In this document: one piece after another, positions 12,924-25,010 of the stretch
How positions within the stretch are numbered: position 1 is the first letter of the stretch
How the letters are laid out: each line of letters opens with the position of its first letter
NCBI GenBank assembly: GCA_023374045.1
Contig: CM041777.1
Location: 111,875,588-111,939,587 of the forward strand
DNA length: 64,000 nucleotides
Source: Limonium bicolor
Taxonomy: Eukaryota; Streptophyta; Magnoliopsida; Caryophyllales; Plumbaginaceae
Direction of reading: 5' to 3'
The notes under the pieces: model-generated
The model's database searches: none
Told to the model about the DNA's origin: nothing
What the model saw: the letters and a program-made list of their open reading frames with translations, nothing else
Translations under genes and position numbers: made by a program

Positions 12924-13438
12924 TGAAATACCCCAAACCTAAGTATGATAATTAAACATCAATTTATGATAAAAATAAGGCTAAAACATGTCTTAGAAAC
13001 ATTGGTAGACAATCTAAACCAAAGAAAACACAAGAAAACGTCATAAGGGCAATTTAAGCAAAAATGTGCTCTAAGCTTGGAGTAACTTTGATTAGCACCC
13101 AAATATCATTATAAGACCTTATTAACATGCTAAAGGACATATTAAATCAATTATTAAAGAAAACCAAGCTAAAAAACGAGTTAAAACACAAAATGTGCTT
13201 TAAGACTCCTTAAAGCACCTTTTTGAGAATTGTCTTAGAAATGGATTTTGAGTGGGTAAATGCCCATGATTACACCTTAATCAACATGTGTACTAATTAG
13301 TATCACATTAGGAAACCTAAATCATTGAGAAACCAAAATTTTCACAAATTTGTGCACTAATTATGAATAGTACCCAAATAGTGCCCAAAATAAGTCAAAT
13401 GACTTTCTTAAGTAGTCAATGGTCAAACAACACCTAAA

Positions 13439-13446
13439 TATATAAG
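13439..13446 (+). promoter_or_regulatory. Candidate TATA box in LTR a
   Basis: TATATAAG lies about 120 bp before a strongly CT-rich leader (13,565-13,640). In LTR b the same place is eroded. Confidence 0.45.
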
Positions 13447-15651
13447 TAAATGAGAGGGGGACGGTTTTAAGGTGATGAGTCACCTTAGGCTTCATCAAAT
13501 AATAAAAGAAGAGGAAATAAAGAGGAAAAAGACTATTTACCTTTTAAAAGCAAAATATCTTCTTATACCTTCTCTCTCTCCTCTCATCTTCATTTCACAC
13601 CTTCACCAACGTTTATTCTTCTCCTCTCTGTTCCAAAACCGTTCCAAGCAGCAGCCATGGCACCTCCACCTTCATTTGCTCACCAAATACTCATTTTAGC
13701 TCCAAATCAAAAAGTGAGCATAGATTATTCTTAGTTGGAGCAAGGCCTTCATTTCTATCTTTTCAAATCCTTCAAAGCTCAAGTTTGGTTCCATGAGAAA
13801 ACTCCATTGATGGAGGAAAATCAAGTTTGAAGAGCTCTTTTGGTTCTCCTTTCATTCAAGGTAAGGAAAATGTAAGAAAAATCATGTTTCCATCATTTCT
13901 CCTCCGTTTGCCGAAAATTATCTTCTCGTGGGATCTTGTTTTAACCCTTGAACTAGATTATTTTCATTCTCCAAGGACTAGTGGAGGTCCTTCTTGATTT
14001 ATACCCAAGTCTATCTTGAGACTTCAAAGGTAATCATCCACTTTTAAGCTTTAAAACACACATTTTAACCTAAGAATGAGTTCTATGAGTTTAGGCATAT
14101 TGCTTAGTGCTCATTAGGTTATTTGAATGTGGATTAGAACATTGTAAGGGAATTAAAGTCATTTCCGAAAATCAAGCAAGGAAATCCAAGGAGAAAAGTG
14201 TGAAAAGCTTGGAAAAACAAGGTAAATGTTTTATCTAATGGTGGTTTAAGGTTTTAAGGGATGAGGTTTAGATAAGTACTAATATAGCTTAAAGCTTACA
14301 TTATGTAATGGGTTATATAACCTAAGAAAAAGAATTTGAACAAGCTTGTGAACTTGTGACTAAGGAGCCAATGGAAATGAGTTAGTAAGATAAGTATAAG
14401 GTGAATTATGAGAACACTTATATTGCTATGGGAGCATTGTTGTGTGTATTTGCAGGTTGAAAGCTTTTATATGTGGGAAATTCAGTGTTTAAGTTTAAGT
14501 CATTTAAGGGCCTAAGAGCCACGTCATTTAAGAGCCTTAGTGCTATGCAATTTAAGATTATTGCACTATATTGAGTTTATTATGAATGAGTTGATTTGGG
14601 TGAGAAATATGATGAGGAAAAGATTTGATGTGTGTGAGATGATTGAATGAGGAAGCTATGCATTTGGGCATGATAATATACTAGAGGAGCTATGGCAAAA
14701 TTTGAGTAGAAAACAAAGTGTTTAAGTGGTTGTTGTGAGTTAATATGACCTAGGGTTTACTAGGAGTCATTAAGGGAAATTTGAGTGGAAATGAGTTAAC
14801 AAAGGTGTTCTTGAGGATTAGAATGACCTAGAGTTGTCTAGGAGGAATTAGGGGTTAGGTGGGTGTATTAAACACACCAAAATCATGGTATGAGGAATGT
14901 TGAGACTTGAGCAAAAAAAATCTGAAGGAAATGGTGTATAATGTTTTAAGATGATTTAGGTATGAACTAGAGAATATAACAATGAGAACTTTTGGGTAGC
15001 TTGTGTAAGTAGTGAAGATGCTAGTGGTGGATTAATAAGGTTATAGTTTGGATGGTAATGAGTGGACTTGGGTGATGGAAGTGAAAATTGTAGGAGGATG
15101 TTGTAAAATTGTCAAGGAGAATGACTAGGAATGTATAAGAGTGTTTAACCATGAGAATGGTGAGTAAATTGAGTAAAGGAGATAGAAATGTCTAAGGAGG
15201 GTGTAGGATGGTCAAGGTAAATGAAGAACAATGTTAAGGTGTTAAGAGGATGGAAAGAAATGTATAGGTATATTCACGTTTAGGAGTGATGAGTAACAAA
15301 TGGAAATGAAAGAAATTTATGCATGAAGATGCAAGATAACCTTGGGAAGTTTAGCAAAGGAAAGACGGGTGAATGATGATGTTTGAAGAGTAGTTATATT
15401 GGTAGAAAGGAAACACTTTGGTAAGTTGAAGTACTAGGCAAATTATATATGTTGGAAGTGTAAGGAGTTATGTGCTAAGTATTAAGGATTTAGTGAGATA
15501 TTAGAATAAAGGGTAAGGAGTTTGATTGAGAGTGGATTGAGAGGTTTGGTGGATATTTTAAGGTGGGTTTAATGTGCTAAATGATGTTAGAACATACTAG
15601 GACACTTGTGGAAAAGATTGGAGAGAAATACGCATTTTCGAAGAGGGTTCT

Positions 15652-15757
15652 GCAGCCGACCTACCCTAGAGTGGGTCGGTCGAGTTAAAACTGTGAAAAT
15701 CGGATGCTTCTACAGCTGACCCACCCAGGCGACCTACCCAGAGTGGGTCGGCCGGCC
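15652..15757. repeat. GGTCGGTC inverted-repeat minisatellite in LTR a
   Basis: Two units pairing CCGACC/GACCTACCC words with GGGTCGGTCG or GGGTCGGCCGG across short spacers; a shorter version of the arrays in b, c and E. Confidence 0.75.
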
Positions 15758-17320
15758 TTTGTAAAAAAAAAATTAAGAAAGAGTGGCATTGGTAGTATGC
15801 CATTATGAGGGTAATGATAATTAGAAAGATAAGCATATAAGGACTTAAGAAATAAGGAGAAGTTAAATGAATTAAGTGTTAAAAGTTAAGTTTATAAGAA
15901 CTTAGTGGTTATTAGTTGGGGATTGTTAGTGGCTAAGTAAGTTAGGTTGATTGAAAGCAATTAACAACCTAAGTTGAATGAATGTTTTAGGACTTGAGTA
16001 TTTGGACTCCAGAGGAGAGTAAGCAACCGAACAACCGACGGTGTACAGTATGGTAATCTTGTGACCTGCTTGCTAACGAGGTGTCCCTCGGCTTGTGTGC
16101 TATCTGTTTATTTGCTATGACTAAAACAAGATAAACATGCAACCGGTTTTATTGAACTCATTGTGTGTGTTTTCTTTACACTAACACACGTGGCTTGAGA
16201 TTAGTTACTAACTAAGTTTAGTACATATTGAGATGAGGAGAGGAATTACACTTCTATAACTGTTGGTTAATACCCGTGAAGGTTTAACTAACACATGGTT
16301 TATAAGATTTTCACTAACTGGAACTTAAGGGTAGTGAGGAATCCGGGACTGACTCCGATCATGCATGTTAAGGAAAGGGGGTCGGCATCTGAATCAGATC
16401 CGACTTCCGTTTAAGGACTTGTCTTCAGACTTGTTGCCTAGGGTTGAATGTCGGCTCAGCTACCGTGGATTTCAGTCCAAGGTAGGAGGCAGATTAAGAT
16501 GGTGCGGTAGGATCACCTAAATCCTAAATTTTAAGATAAGTTGTTTATTCAACCAATGGAGTTAATAGCTCATTGGCTAGGGTTGCATTTGACCCGACAA
16601 AAATAAACATTGAGATAAGGTACAACCATTTCTATTTAAAGAACGGTTTGTACATTGAGATTGAGATAAGATCTAAGGTTGAGGTAAGATAAGAATGGAC
16701 TGAGATTAAGTGAAGGAATAATTTAAGGGGTTAAAAATCTAACTCACTTACTAAGGGAACGCTTTTAAGTCATTCATTGTGTTTGAACTCTGATTGTTCA
16801 TTTGTGGATTGATGTTTATTGCACTTCTTATTTATGTTGTGTATCTAATCAATCTCTATGCTATCGACAATTAGTCGTCGTAGCCCCGTTAGCTTGGAGG
16901 CCATAAGAGAATCGTACTAGCAAAGGTAATGACCCCCTCGGGGCTGTTGTTTATATCTTGCAGGTGAATGTCAGAAGGCGACCGTCCTGAGAGTAAGATG
17001 GGGTAGACGTATTACAGATTTAAGTATGACCTACGAGTTGTGCATGTACTCTCGTATGGTAACTAGTGTTAGTAAGTTGTATAGGACGTAAGGAAATTGT
17101 AAGATTGTTATGTAATTGGTTAAGGCTTGTAAGTACTAATGTTCGGTATATTCGGGTCCATCAGACCGTAGCTAGATCTTGGAGATTTTAGTATGCCTAG
17201 TTGGTCACGTGGGTGACTAACGGCGGTAACACCAAATGTTGTAAGAAATCCGCTGCAAAGTTAATATAAGTGAATGGAGGTTTATGAGATAAGTATGGCT
17301 TTATGAATTGGGGTGTTACA

Positions 17321-18236
17321 GAAATATGCATTGTCAAAGTTTCCATGCAAAAAATATAATCCTCATAGGGATTGTACAATGACGGATTCTATTCATAGTG
17401 GCACCAATCAAACTTTTATAAGAGGTAGAGATTGTTGAGAGAGATTTAAAGGAGGTGGCTAAGTAAAAAGCGGATCGAACCATGAATTGACTGGAGGGGG
17501 TTTTTCCCAACTCCACCCATCCCCTTGCCATTGCAACATAGGACCATTCGAAGGATATGGTGAACATTCTCTTCTGAAAACCAATCTCGAATGAGAGACT
17601 CATTCCATGTGATATTATCCTCATTGATTGGCCAGGAGACCCGTCCATTTTCTTGAGCAAATTGAGGCATCTGCCAAACCCAAGGCCTACCACCTTGTTT
17701 TTCTAGAAGCCACCGATCTGTAAGTAAAATTGTAGTTTTGCCACCCACCACTCTACGAACACTCATCTTCAACAAAGCCAAAGACCCCCTTAAAGGTCTC
17801 CAAACAGGACTTCAGCACGTACCTAGCCGTGCATCGAAAAAAATATGCTGCTAGAACACATGAAACAAGAGGCTCAAGGTTCTTCAAGACTCAACAACAT
17901 TGGCGGGCAGGTAAGGGCTCATTAAAAAAAGAGTAAAGATCTCAAAATCCTAGACCTCTATCTTAGGCTTTTACATAATACATGGCCAGGTTCACCAACA
18001 AATTCCTATTTTGGCTAATGATTCAGTCCACCAAAACTTCCTAATAGCATTCTAAATCTCTCGAATAAGAGTCAATGGAAAACACATAACGCCCATAACA
18101 TAAGAGGGAATATCCTGAAGCATCGATTGTATGAGAATTCCATGACCCGCCTGAGACAATAATTAGTCCCATGATTGAATCCTTTTGTAGACCCGAACCC
18201 GATATATCTAAAGATGTGAGATTTATGCTTACCCAC
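17321..18236 (-). pseudogene. LINE fragment 5: ORF2 RT C-terminus to zinc-binding region
   Basis: Minus-strand frames give LSQAG...IQSML...IPSYVM and RKFWW near 18,060-18,200, motifs found after the RT domain of plant L1 LINEs. Further on come DRWLL with an upstream glycine-rich loop (about 17,700), and RIIFFAWKL at the end, the hallmark of the region leading into the zf-RVT domain. Stops and shifts break it into pieces (76, 111 and 119 residues). It joins fragment 4 across LTR i and fragment 6 across LTR a. Confidence 0.85.
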
Positions 18237-18715
18237 TGTAACACCCCATTTTTCCTTTTTTTTTTAAACATTTCAGCGGAAGACTACAAAACTAGTCGGG
18301 GTGCTACCGCCACACCCACACTCACTGTGGATGCTAAGGCTTAATACCAGTACTACACCGAATTAAGTTGAAACTTTTAAACTTCTTTATACTTAAAATC
18401 TAATTTGTATTTCCAAAACATCTTCTAAACTGTATAACCTTACCCACTAACATCGACAAACATCTTTCAAAACTACGTATTAACTTACACCATCTTTACT
18501 AGCTTATACAAAAGTATTTAAACCTATTACATATGAACTATATGGAAATACTACATCGTCTTCTAACTTCAGTCTCTAGCCCCTTTAGCTTCTCTCTCTC
18601 ATGCAACTCTTTAACCTGTTCCAATGGTCAGTCATTCAATCACAGAGAAAAGACCACAGGACACATGCCAGAAAACAAACATCAGCGAAGCTGAGTAATT
18701 CTTGCCACCACATGT
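18237..18715 (-). mobile_element. Solo LTR i, 3' part (left of element H)
   Basis: Plus strand starts TGTAACACCCC at 18237 after TSD CCCAC (18232-18236). It carries the CTCAGC-TTC-GCTGA hairpin words near 18,680 (minus strand) seen in the other LTR families. Interrupted at 18715 by element H, whose TSD CATGT is 18711-18715. Confidence 0.9.
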
Positions 18716-18958
18716 TGATGCACTGATTATTGATATATCTTTTAAGTGCTTTGAACCCTTGTTTTCCATATTCTTTTACTTAGATTTATGCATTTACCTT
18801 CCTTTTCATGTTATTTTGGCTTAGGACGTGATTAGGAAGGAATTAAGAGCTTTCGGAACAAAAAGAGAAACATTTACACATGTCCGGATATGTGTCCGGA
18901 TGGGAAGCCTCGGACACATTCGCGGACATCTCCAGATCGAGTTCCCCCTCTCTTGAGT

Positions 18959-19200
18959 CACGTCCACAAAGCGGACAGAAACGCGGACATTCTCCTTCTG
19001 TCCCTTTGTCCGCAAACACGGATGGCCACGCGGACAACTCACAGATCTTGCCAGGACAGTCACGTCCGCAATACGGACTCAAACGCGGACAGGAATTAAT
19101 CTCGCTAGGACAGCCACGTCCGCACACGGACAGAAACACGGACGCGTGTAGATCTCGTCAGGACACTCCTGTCCGTATACGGACTCAAACGCGGATGTCA
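18959..19200 (+). repeat. GTCCG...CGGAC hairpin array in left LTR of H
   Basis: Five imperfect units, with GTCC starts at 18962, 19008, 19064, 19118 and 19171 (spacing 46, 56, 54, 53). Each has a GTCCGNA...ACGGAC inverted pair around 2-6 bases, then a third CGGAC six to seven bases on; 19171-19184 is a perfect palindrome, GTCCGTATACGGAC. The right LTR has the same array at 30696-30937. Confidence 0.85.
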
Positions 19201-19357
19201 CATAGAGATTAAAAATAAAAATCATGCGCGCTGATAATTGTTGCTTTCGGTGCAATTATCAGCCGATTAAGCCCATACTCTGTCTAAAACAAGCTAGTTC
19301 CCATGCTCAATCAAACGTCTACCCAACTCACCACTAAGCTATGTTTAATCCTAAGCC

Positions 19358-19365
19358 TATTTAAA
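19358..19365 (+). promoter_or_regulatory. Candidate TATA box of H LTR
   Basis: TATTTAAA followed by a pyrimidine-rich stretch, downstream of the hairpin array. Start site not demonstrable from sequence. Confidence 0.35.
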
Positions 19366-20551
19366 CTCTTCCCCAGCCTTCATTCCAATTCGCACCGGAC
19401 ATTCGTCCACACCTCTCCTCATCCTCCTCCTCTCATTCCATTCATCTGCTCATCTTCAAATTAATCCCTCCGTACTCCATCTCCATACCCACACTCAAAC
19501 ACAAACACACTCCATAACACCCACGTTTTCATCTAAATTTCTTCACACAAAAATCACACATAATCTTTCGCACACACGCCACACAAAATATCACGTCCGC
19601 ATTTGTGTCCGACCCACCCCATCCGGACACCTCACAAACTCACCCAAAATTTCCACTTTCACCCCATTTCACCAGATTCACTCCATTGTCACCAAATCCA
19701 ACCTCTCAGCCGGCATAGCACAAGGACAAAGGGGGAACGAGCAAGAAGATCTTCGTAGCAGATGATTTCTCTTAACTCTCTCTCATTTATGATTATAATT
19801 GCTATGTCTAGCTAAGAGGATATACTGTAGGGGAAGGGATGTTGTAATTAGTTAAACTCTGCATTATTTTACTGCTTTATTGAGACTATTTGGATTGTTC
19901 AGGTTAATGCTTTTTAAGTGCTTTTAATAAACGTCATGAATTTATTATAAGCCCTCGAATCATGTTATGACCAGATAAGGTGATTAACATTGATGGTCCT
20001 ATTAACCTGTTACCTGTGATAATTGTAATCGGATAGATTACATTAGTCACTAGGAGCTTTAGTCCGGATGAAAAACCAGACTAGTAATTCTGCGCTATAA
20101 AACCATCTAGATATACTTGCTAAGTCTAGACTAGAACTACATGTCCTGTCTAGATGAGCTATCTGGAATTAGGACTTAATACAGAATAGATAATTGAGAA
20201 TTACAAGCCGATCCAAGTCTCCGCTTAAGTAGTAGAATATGCAGAACCTAGCTAGAGAACAACTCCCTGAACCTAGAATACCGTTCACACTCCCAAATCT
20301 ATCACTTTAAATTATCTGCCATTTACTTTCTTGTTATCTATTCAAACCCCAAAACCAAAACAAACCCCTTTTGAATTAACCATCATCTTAGGCTAGACTT
20401 ATTTACATCAAGTCCCGTGGATTGACACCTGGTCGCTTCATAATTGCTATACTACTACGACCGGGATTTTTGTAACCCGACGATCTATTGAATTGTTAAT
20501 TTCTAGGATTATTTCTTAGTATTTAATACATCAAATAAATCGTTTGCAAAA

Positions 20552-20569
20552 TGGCGCAGTTGCCGGGGA
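20552..20569 (+). other. Primer-binding site of H (Asp tRNA type)
   Basis: TGGCGCAGTTGCCGGGGA, three bases after the LTR. Plant Asp tRNA would pair with TGGCGCCGTTGCCGGGGA, so one position (20558) is mismatched. Athila elements commonly use this primer. Confidence 0.85.
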
Positions 20570-20864
20570 CTTGACTTTGTCTAGTCCCTAGCCTTGGTTA
20601 ATTCGTTACTTTATTGCAACACCCTGTTTATGATTATTTGTTTTGTACTTTATTTTTTAAGTTTAATTTATTTTGTGTGCCATTTTATACAATTGTTTTT
20701 CATTACTGTCATTTAATTTCAGTTATAATTTTTCTGTCATTTAATTTTCAAGTACTATAAGTTCATTGTCTTAGTTATTTCAATTTTATTTCCTTGTTTA
20801 CTTTAGTTCTAAAAATCCACGCATTTTGTTCCTTTCTCTCTGGCTGATTATAAGCACATAGTGG

Positions 20865-22646
20865 ATGCGCAAAACACGTTCAACTGGTCCCCCGGATACA
20901 GACTTCGACCCCGAAATCGAGAGAGTCTACCTCCAAGCTCTGAGAAGAGGTCCAGTGGTTCTACCGGACCTAACCGCAGAGCTAATGGCAGGTTGGCAGA
21001 AGATAAAACCTCCCCATCAAAACAATGCTGTTCGAAACCACCCTGCCGGAACCTTTTCAGGTGCCGACCCAGGGGATGCATTAGACCACATACATTGATT
21101 TCTAGTGCACTTGGACTCCCTGGGTTTATCACAAGGATTGGAGGAGTATGCCAGACTGAGCCTGCTCCAGCACAGCCTATCTGGAGAAGCTTCGAAATGG
21201 TTCCATCGACTACCGCCAGCCATCATTACCACCTGGGAGCAGATGACGGATAAATTCTACGAGAAGTACATTCCCATCTCCAGGACACGACAGATGATTG
21301 CCGACCTGATGGCATTCAGACAGATGGGTAGCGAGACAGTCTATGAGGCGTGGGACCGATTCAAAGAACTACTCCGCCAGTGCCCTCATCATGGTCAGGA
21401 TATCACCTCATTGGCTCAGGGATTCTTCCAGGGGCTAAAAGACGAAAACAGAGGCGAGATAAGAGCCGCCCTAGGAGGAAACCTGCTAGCAAAAAGTGGG
21501 GAGGATTTCATGGCATCTATGGAGTCCTACTGTGAGGAGCTTCGCCAATGGAGCAGCAATGGGGGCAGAGTATTCTCAATAGGACAAAGTTCTTCCCGAG
21601 CTCCGGACCCGATGATAGAGCAGATAGCCGCTGAACAAGCACAGCTGAAAACCACGATGGGAAGCATGGCAAAAATGCTCGAACAGCTCACAATGGGGCC
21701 AACCTTCAAGCAATCCGCCAAGAAAGTCTCTACAAGTGCCGACGAACTCTGCTGCTCTCAGTGTGGTGATGCACATGATTACGAGGACTGCCCACTGGTA
21801 GCCGAAATGAGGCAAACTGAGGAGGCGAATGTCATAGGACAATTCAACAGCAGGCAACCCTGGGTGCAGAATCAGCACCAAAACCTCAGGTACGGGAATC
21901 CGAACAATGCACTAAATTCACATCAGATGCAGCCTCAGAGGATGAACCAGGGAGGACCACCAGGCTTTGCTAGGCCTCAGTATAATCAATTCAGGCCACA
22001 GCAGTCTCAGGCTCAGCAACCTTCATTGAGCTCAAACAATGTCAGTCTGAAGGAAATGGTGGATAAATTGATGGCTTCTCAGGAGCAGCAAACTGCAATC
22101 AATCAGAGCCTAATAGCTGGTCAGCAGATCCTGACAGCTGGTCAGCAGAAATTAGAGAATGCCATGGTGGAAATGCAGGGCACGATGAGCCAGCTGACTC
22201 AGTTCCTCTTACAGCAGAGACCTTCTGGATCACTGCCTTCCCAAGCAGAAACCAAACCCAAGGAACAGTTGAAGGCAGTATCGGTCTCAGACTGCGAGGA
22301 TTCTGGAGAACTGGCAGTAGTTACCCTAAGAAGTGGAAGGAACTTAATCAAAGATAAAGTGGCAGGAGACCATACTGATGAGGAGACCGAGCCCCTTTCT
22401 AATACCGCCGGTGCACCATCAGGGCATCCCGCCCCTCCCGAGGTAGTACATGAGGAGACCCAGGCTCCTATTCCTTCTTCCTCTCATACAACTGCTGTTA
22501 AAAATACAAAAGGAAAGACACTTGCAAAAGAACTTCCTTTTGCAAACCGTCTCAAAGAGCGAGAGCTCGATGAACAATTTGGAAAATTTTTAGACGTCTT
22601 TCGAAAGCTAACTATCAATATTCCTCTTATTGATGCGATTAAATAG
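20865..22646 (+). pseudogene. gag of element H (Athila), two in-frame stops
   Basis: Capsid and nucleocapsid polyprotein that would form the cytoplasmic virus-like particle. Start at 20865 opens a basic N-terminus. A TGA at 21096-21098 interrupts the frame; it resumes in the same frame (513 codons from 21105). Residues around 25-115 of that part, with W-FHRLP, Y-EKYIP and F-ELLRQCP, match the retrotransposon gag domain. A knuckle-like CSQC-GDAH-DYEDC lies at about residue 218, of the C-C-H-C type seen in Athila gag. A Gln-rich stretch follows. The frame ends at TAG 22644-22646, directly before the protease part in the same frame, so the stop looks like a point mutation, not a natural gag end. 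Confidence 0.9.
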
Positions 22647-23375
22647 ATGCCAAATTATGCTAAATTTGTGAAGGATCTGATTTCGAACAAGAGGAAATAC
22701 AAGGAGAAGGACACCATCCAGCTGACCGAAACCTGTTCAGCAGCTATCCTACAAAAGTTGCCTCTAAAGCGTGGTGATCCTGGTCAGCCCATTATCCCCT
22801 GCTCGATTGGAGACATGGATTACGGATACGGTCTCTGCGATCTAGGAGCGAGCATCAACCTGATGCCATACACCATGTTCAAAAAGCTTCATACGGGTGA
22901 GCTCGTTCCAATTCATTTCAGACTCCAACTAGCTGATAGATCATCGATCACACCAAGAGGTATGGTAGAAAATGTAGTTGTTAGTGTGGGTAAATTTTTC
23001 TTCCCAGCTGATTTCGTGATCCTCGACATGGATAAGGATGTTGAGGTACCTCTGATTCTTGGTAGACCTTTCCTTAGAACTGTAAAGACTGTTATAGATG
23101 TTGACAAGGGAAAGATTACCTTGAAATTTCATGACGAAGAACTAAGCTTTGATATTAATAAGATGATGCAGAAAAATACTTCTTCTCATGCTGTTTTCTC
23201 TGCTGATTTAATTGAAAATTTTTATGATCTTGAGGATGACTACATCCATAGGAGTTCTGATACTTCTAATTCTTTGTTTAAGTGTTCTGACATTTTAGAG
23301 CAGGTATTGAGTCAATCCATTGAAGATGACAAAGAAAGCTTTGAGATGGCCTCGGTCATCCAGCAGCTAAATTAA
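22647..23375 (+). pseudogene. Protease part of H polyprotein
   Basis: Aspartic protease that would cleave Gag-Pol. The active-site motif DLGASINLMP lies about 68 residues in, and the flap/C-terminal LILGRPFLRT about 130 residues in, both standard for Athila/Ty3 proteases. Same frame as gag and RT. The frame ends in TAA (23373-23375). After this comes a linker region in the same frame, with a further TAG at 23565-23567, before RT. Confidence 0.9.
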
Positions 23376-23567
23376 GGGAAGTCATACTTTCACTCCTCCT
23401 CTCCACCTGTAGAAATGTTGGATCGACCCATTCAAAGGCCTATTCCTTCAATAGAGAAACCTCCTAACCTTGAACTCAAATCTCTCCCTTCCCATCTTAA
23501 ATATGTTTTCTTGGCAGAGGGTAGCACCCTGCCTGTTATTATCTCTACATCTTTGTCTATTTCGTAG

Positions 23568-24524
23568 GAAACTAGACTGCTGGAGGTGCTAAAGAAGCAT
23601 AAAAATGCCATGGGATGGTCAGTTGCTAACATCAAAGGGATCAATCCGGGTTGTACTCACCAGATTTATATGGAGGAGAATTATAAGATAGTGAGACAGC
23701 CCCAGAGAAGATTAAATCCAAATCTAAAGGAGGTGGTCAAAGCTGAAGTACTGAAGCTTCTTGATGCAGGCATCATCTACCCGATATCTGACAGCCAGTG
23801 GGTGTCTCCAGTCCAGGTTGTCCCAAAGAAAGGCGGGATCGTGGCAGTTCCCAATGAGAAGGGTGAGATGGTTCCCCAGAGGTAGACGACAGGTTGGAGA
23901 ATGTGTATCGACTACCGCCGCCTCAACAATGCCACCAGGAAAGACTATTTTCCACTCCCATTCATAGATCAAATGTTGGAGCGTTTGGCTGGTCAAGAGT
24001 TTTACTGCTTCCTCGATGGCTATAGTGGCTACTTCCAGATTCCTATCGCTCCAGAAGACCAGGAGAAGACTACCTTTACCTGTCCATATGGGACATTCGC
24101 ATATAGGAGGATGCCTTTTGGCCTCTGTAATGCTCCAGCGACATTCCAGAGATGTATGATGGCCATCTTCAATGACTTCATTGAGAAGAGCATTGCAGTT
24201 TTTATGGATGATTTTTCAGTTTATGGGCAAAGTTTCGAGGTGTGTTTGGAACAGTTGGATAAGATATTGAGGAGATGTGAGGAGACGAACCTCGTACCGA
24301 ACTGGGAGAAGTGCCATTTTATGGTACGGGAAGGTATAGTACTGGGTCATAAGGTTTCTAAGGAGGGCATTCAGGTAGACAAAGCCAAGGTGGAGGTGAT
24401 AGAAAAGCTTCCCCCACCGACTTCAGTGAAGGATGTCAGATCATTCCTTGGTCATGCAGGGTTCTATAGGAGATTTATTCAGGACTTCTCAAAGATTGCT
24501 AAACCCCTGTCAGACTTACTTTAG
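23568..24524 (+). pseudogene. Reverse transcriptase of H, broken
   Basis: RNA-directed DNA polymerase domain. Visible blocks in order: LLDAGIIYPI and WVSPVQVVPKK, then TAG at 23883-23885, then WRMCIDYRRLN, FLDGYSGYFQIP (first catalytic Asp), FGLCNAPATFQ, and FMDDF (24201-24215, the catalytic Asp pair intact), followed by FLGHAGFYRRF. Terminated by TAG at 24522-24524. The catalytic residues are conserved, so the copy was disabled recently by nonsense changes rather than by long erosion. Confidence 0.93.
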
Positions 24525-25010
24525 AAGGATATCAAGTTCCACTTCACTGAGGAGTGCTTGACAGCCTTTCAGACCATCAAAGATAAGCTCTGCTCAGCTC
24601 CAATTGTGGTCCTACCAGACTGGTCAGAACTGTTTGAGATCATGACGGATGCGAGCGACTATGCTGTTGGCGCTGCACTATGTCAGAAGAAAGATAAGAT
24701 GCTGAGAGTAATCACCTATGCTAGCAAGACCTTGATAGACGCGCAGAAAAATTACTCTACTACAGAAAAGGAGTTGTTAGCTGTGGTATTCGCGCTAGAT
24801 AAGTTTTGACCATATCTGCTAGGAAGCAAGGTGATTGTCCACACCGATCACTCGGCCCTCAAGTATCTTTTTCAGAAAAATGAATCAAAACCAAGACTTC
24901 TGAGGTGGATCTTACTTCTCCAAGAATTTAATTTGGAAGTTGTAGATAAAAAGGGGAAGCAGAACAGAGTTGCTGATCACCTATCTAGGCTTGACATCCC
25001 TGATGATGGA
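24525..25010 (+). pseudogene. RNase H of H, broken
   Basis: RNase H domain of the polyprotein, continuing in frame with RT. TDASDYAVGAAL carries a catalytic Asp, TEKELLAVVFAL the Glu, and [11 protein letters not shown] (24840 region) the next Asp; the [10 protein letters not shown] block closes the domain at about 24,990. A TGA at 24807-24809 breaks it between ALDKF and PYLLGSK. Confidence 0.9.

Larger units (their letters stand above)
12924..17320 (+). mobile_element. Solo LTR a (long-LTR Ty3 family), 4,397 bp
   Basis: Begins TGAAATACCCC and ends GGGGTGTTACA; flanked by TSD GAAAT on both sides, with LINE sequence continuing across. No internal domain, so it is a solo LTR produced by LTR-LTR recombination. 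It is the same family as LTR b: the first 400 bp run collinear, including CTTAGAAACATT and AAATTTGTGCTT-like words. Visible parts: a TATATAAG box at 13439-13446 followed by a CT-rich leader, donor-like sites (AAG|GTAAGG at 13860/13861), a GGTCGG minisatellite, and an acceptor-like TTGCAG at 16961-16963. The 14,040-15,600 stretch is AT-rich with no gene. Confidence 0.93.
18716..20548 (+). repeat. Left LTR of element H
   Basis: Begins TGATGCACTG, ends ATCGTTTGCA. A hairpin-motif array lies at 18870-19200 and a candidate TATTTAAA box at 19358-19365, followed by a C-rich stretch. Open frames within it (for example 18880-19212) are products of the GC-rich array, not genes. Confidence 0.97.

Noticed and set aside
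18880..19212. Overlapping open frames on both strands in the H LTR (also 30563-30947)
   Set aside because: They are by-products of the GC-rich GTCCG/CGGAC array, which lacks stop codons by composition.
21096..22646. Programmed stop readthrough between gag and pol of H
   Set aside because: There are seven stops at irregular places, including inside RT and RNase H; this is decay, not regulated readthrough.
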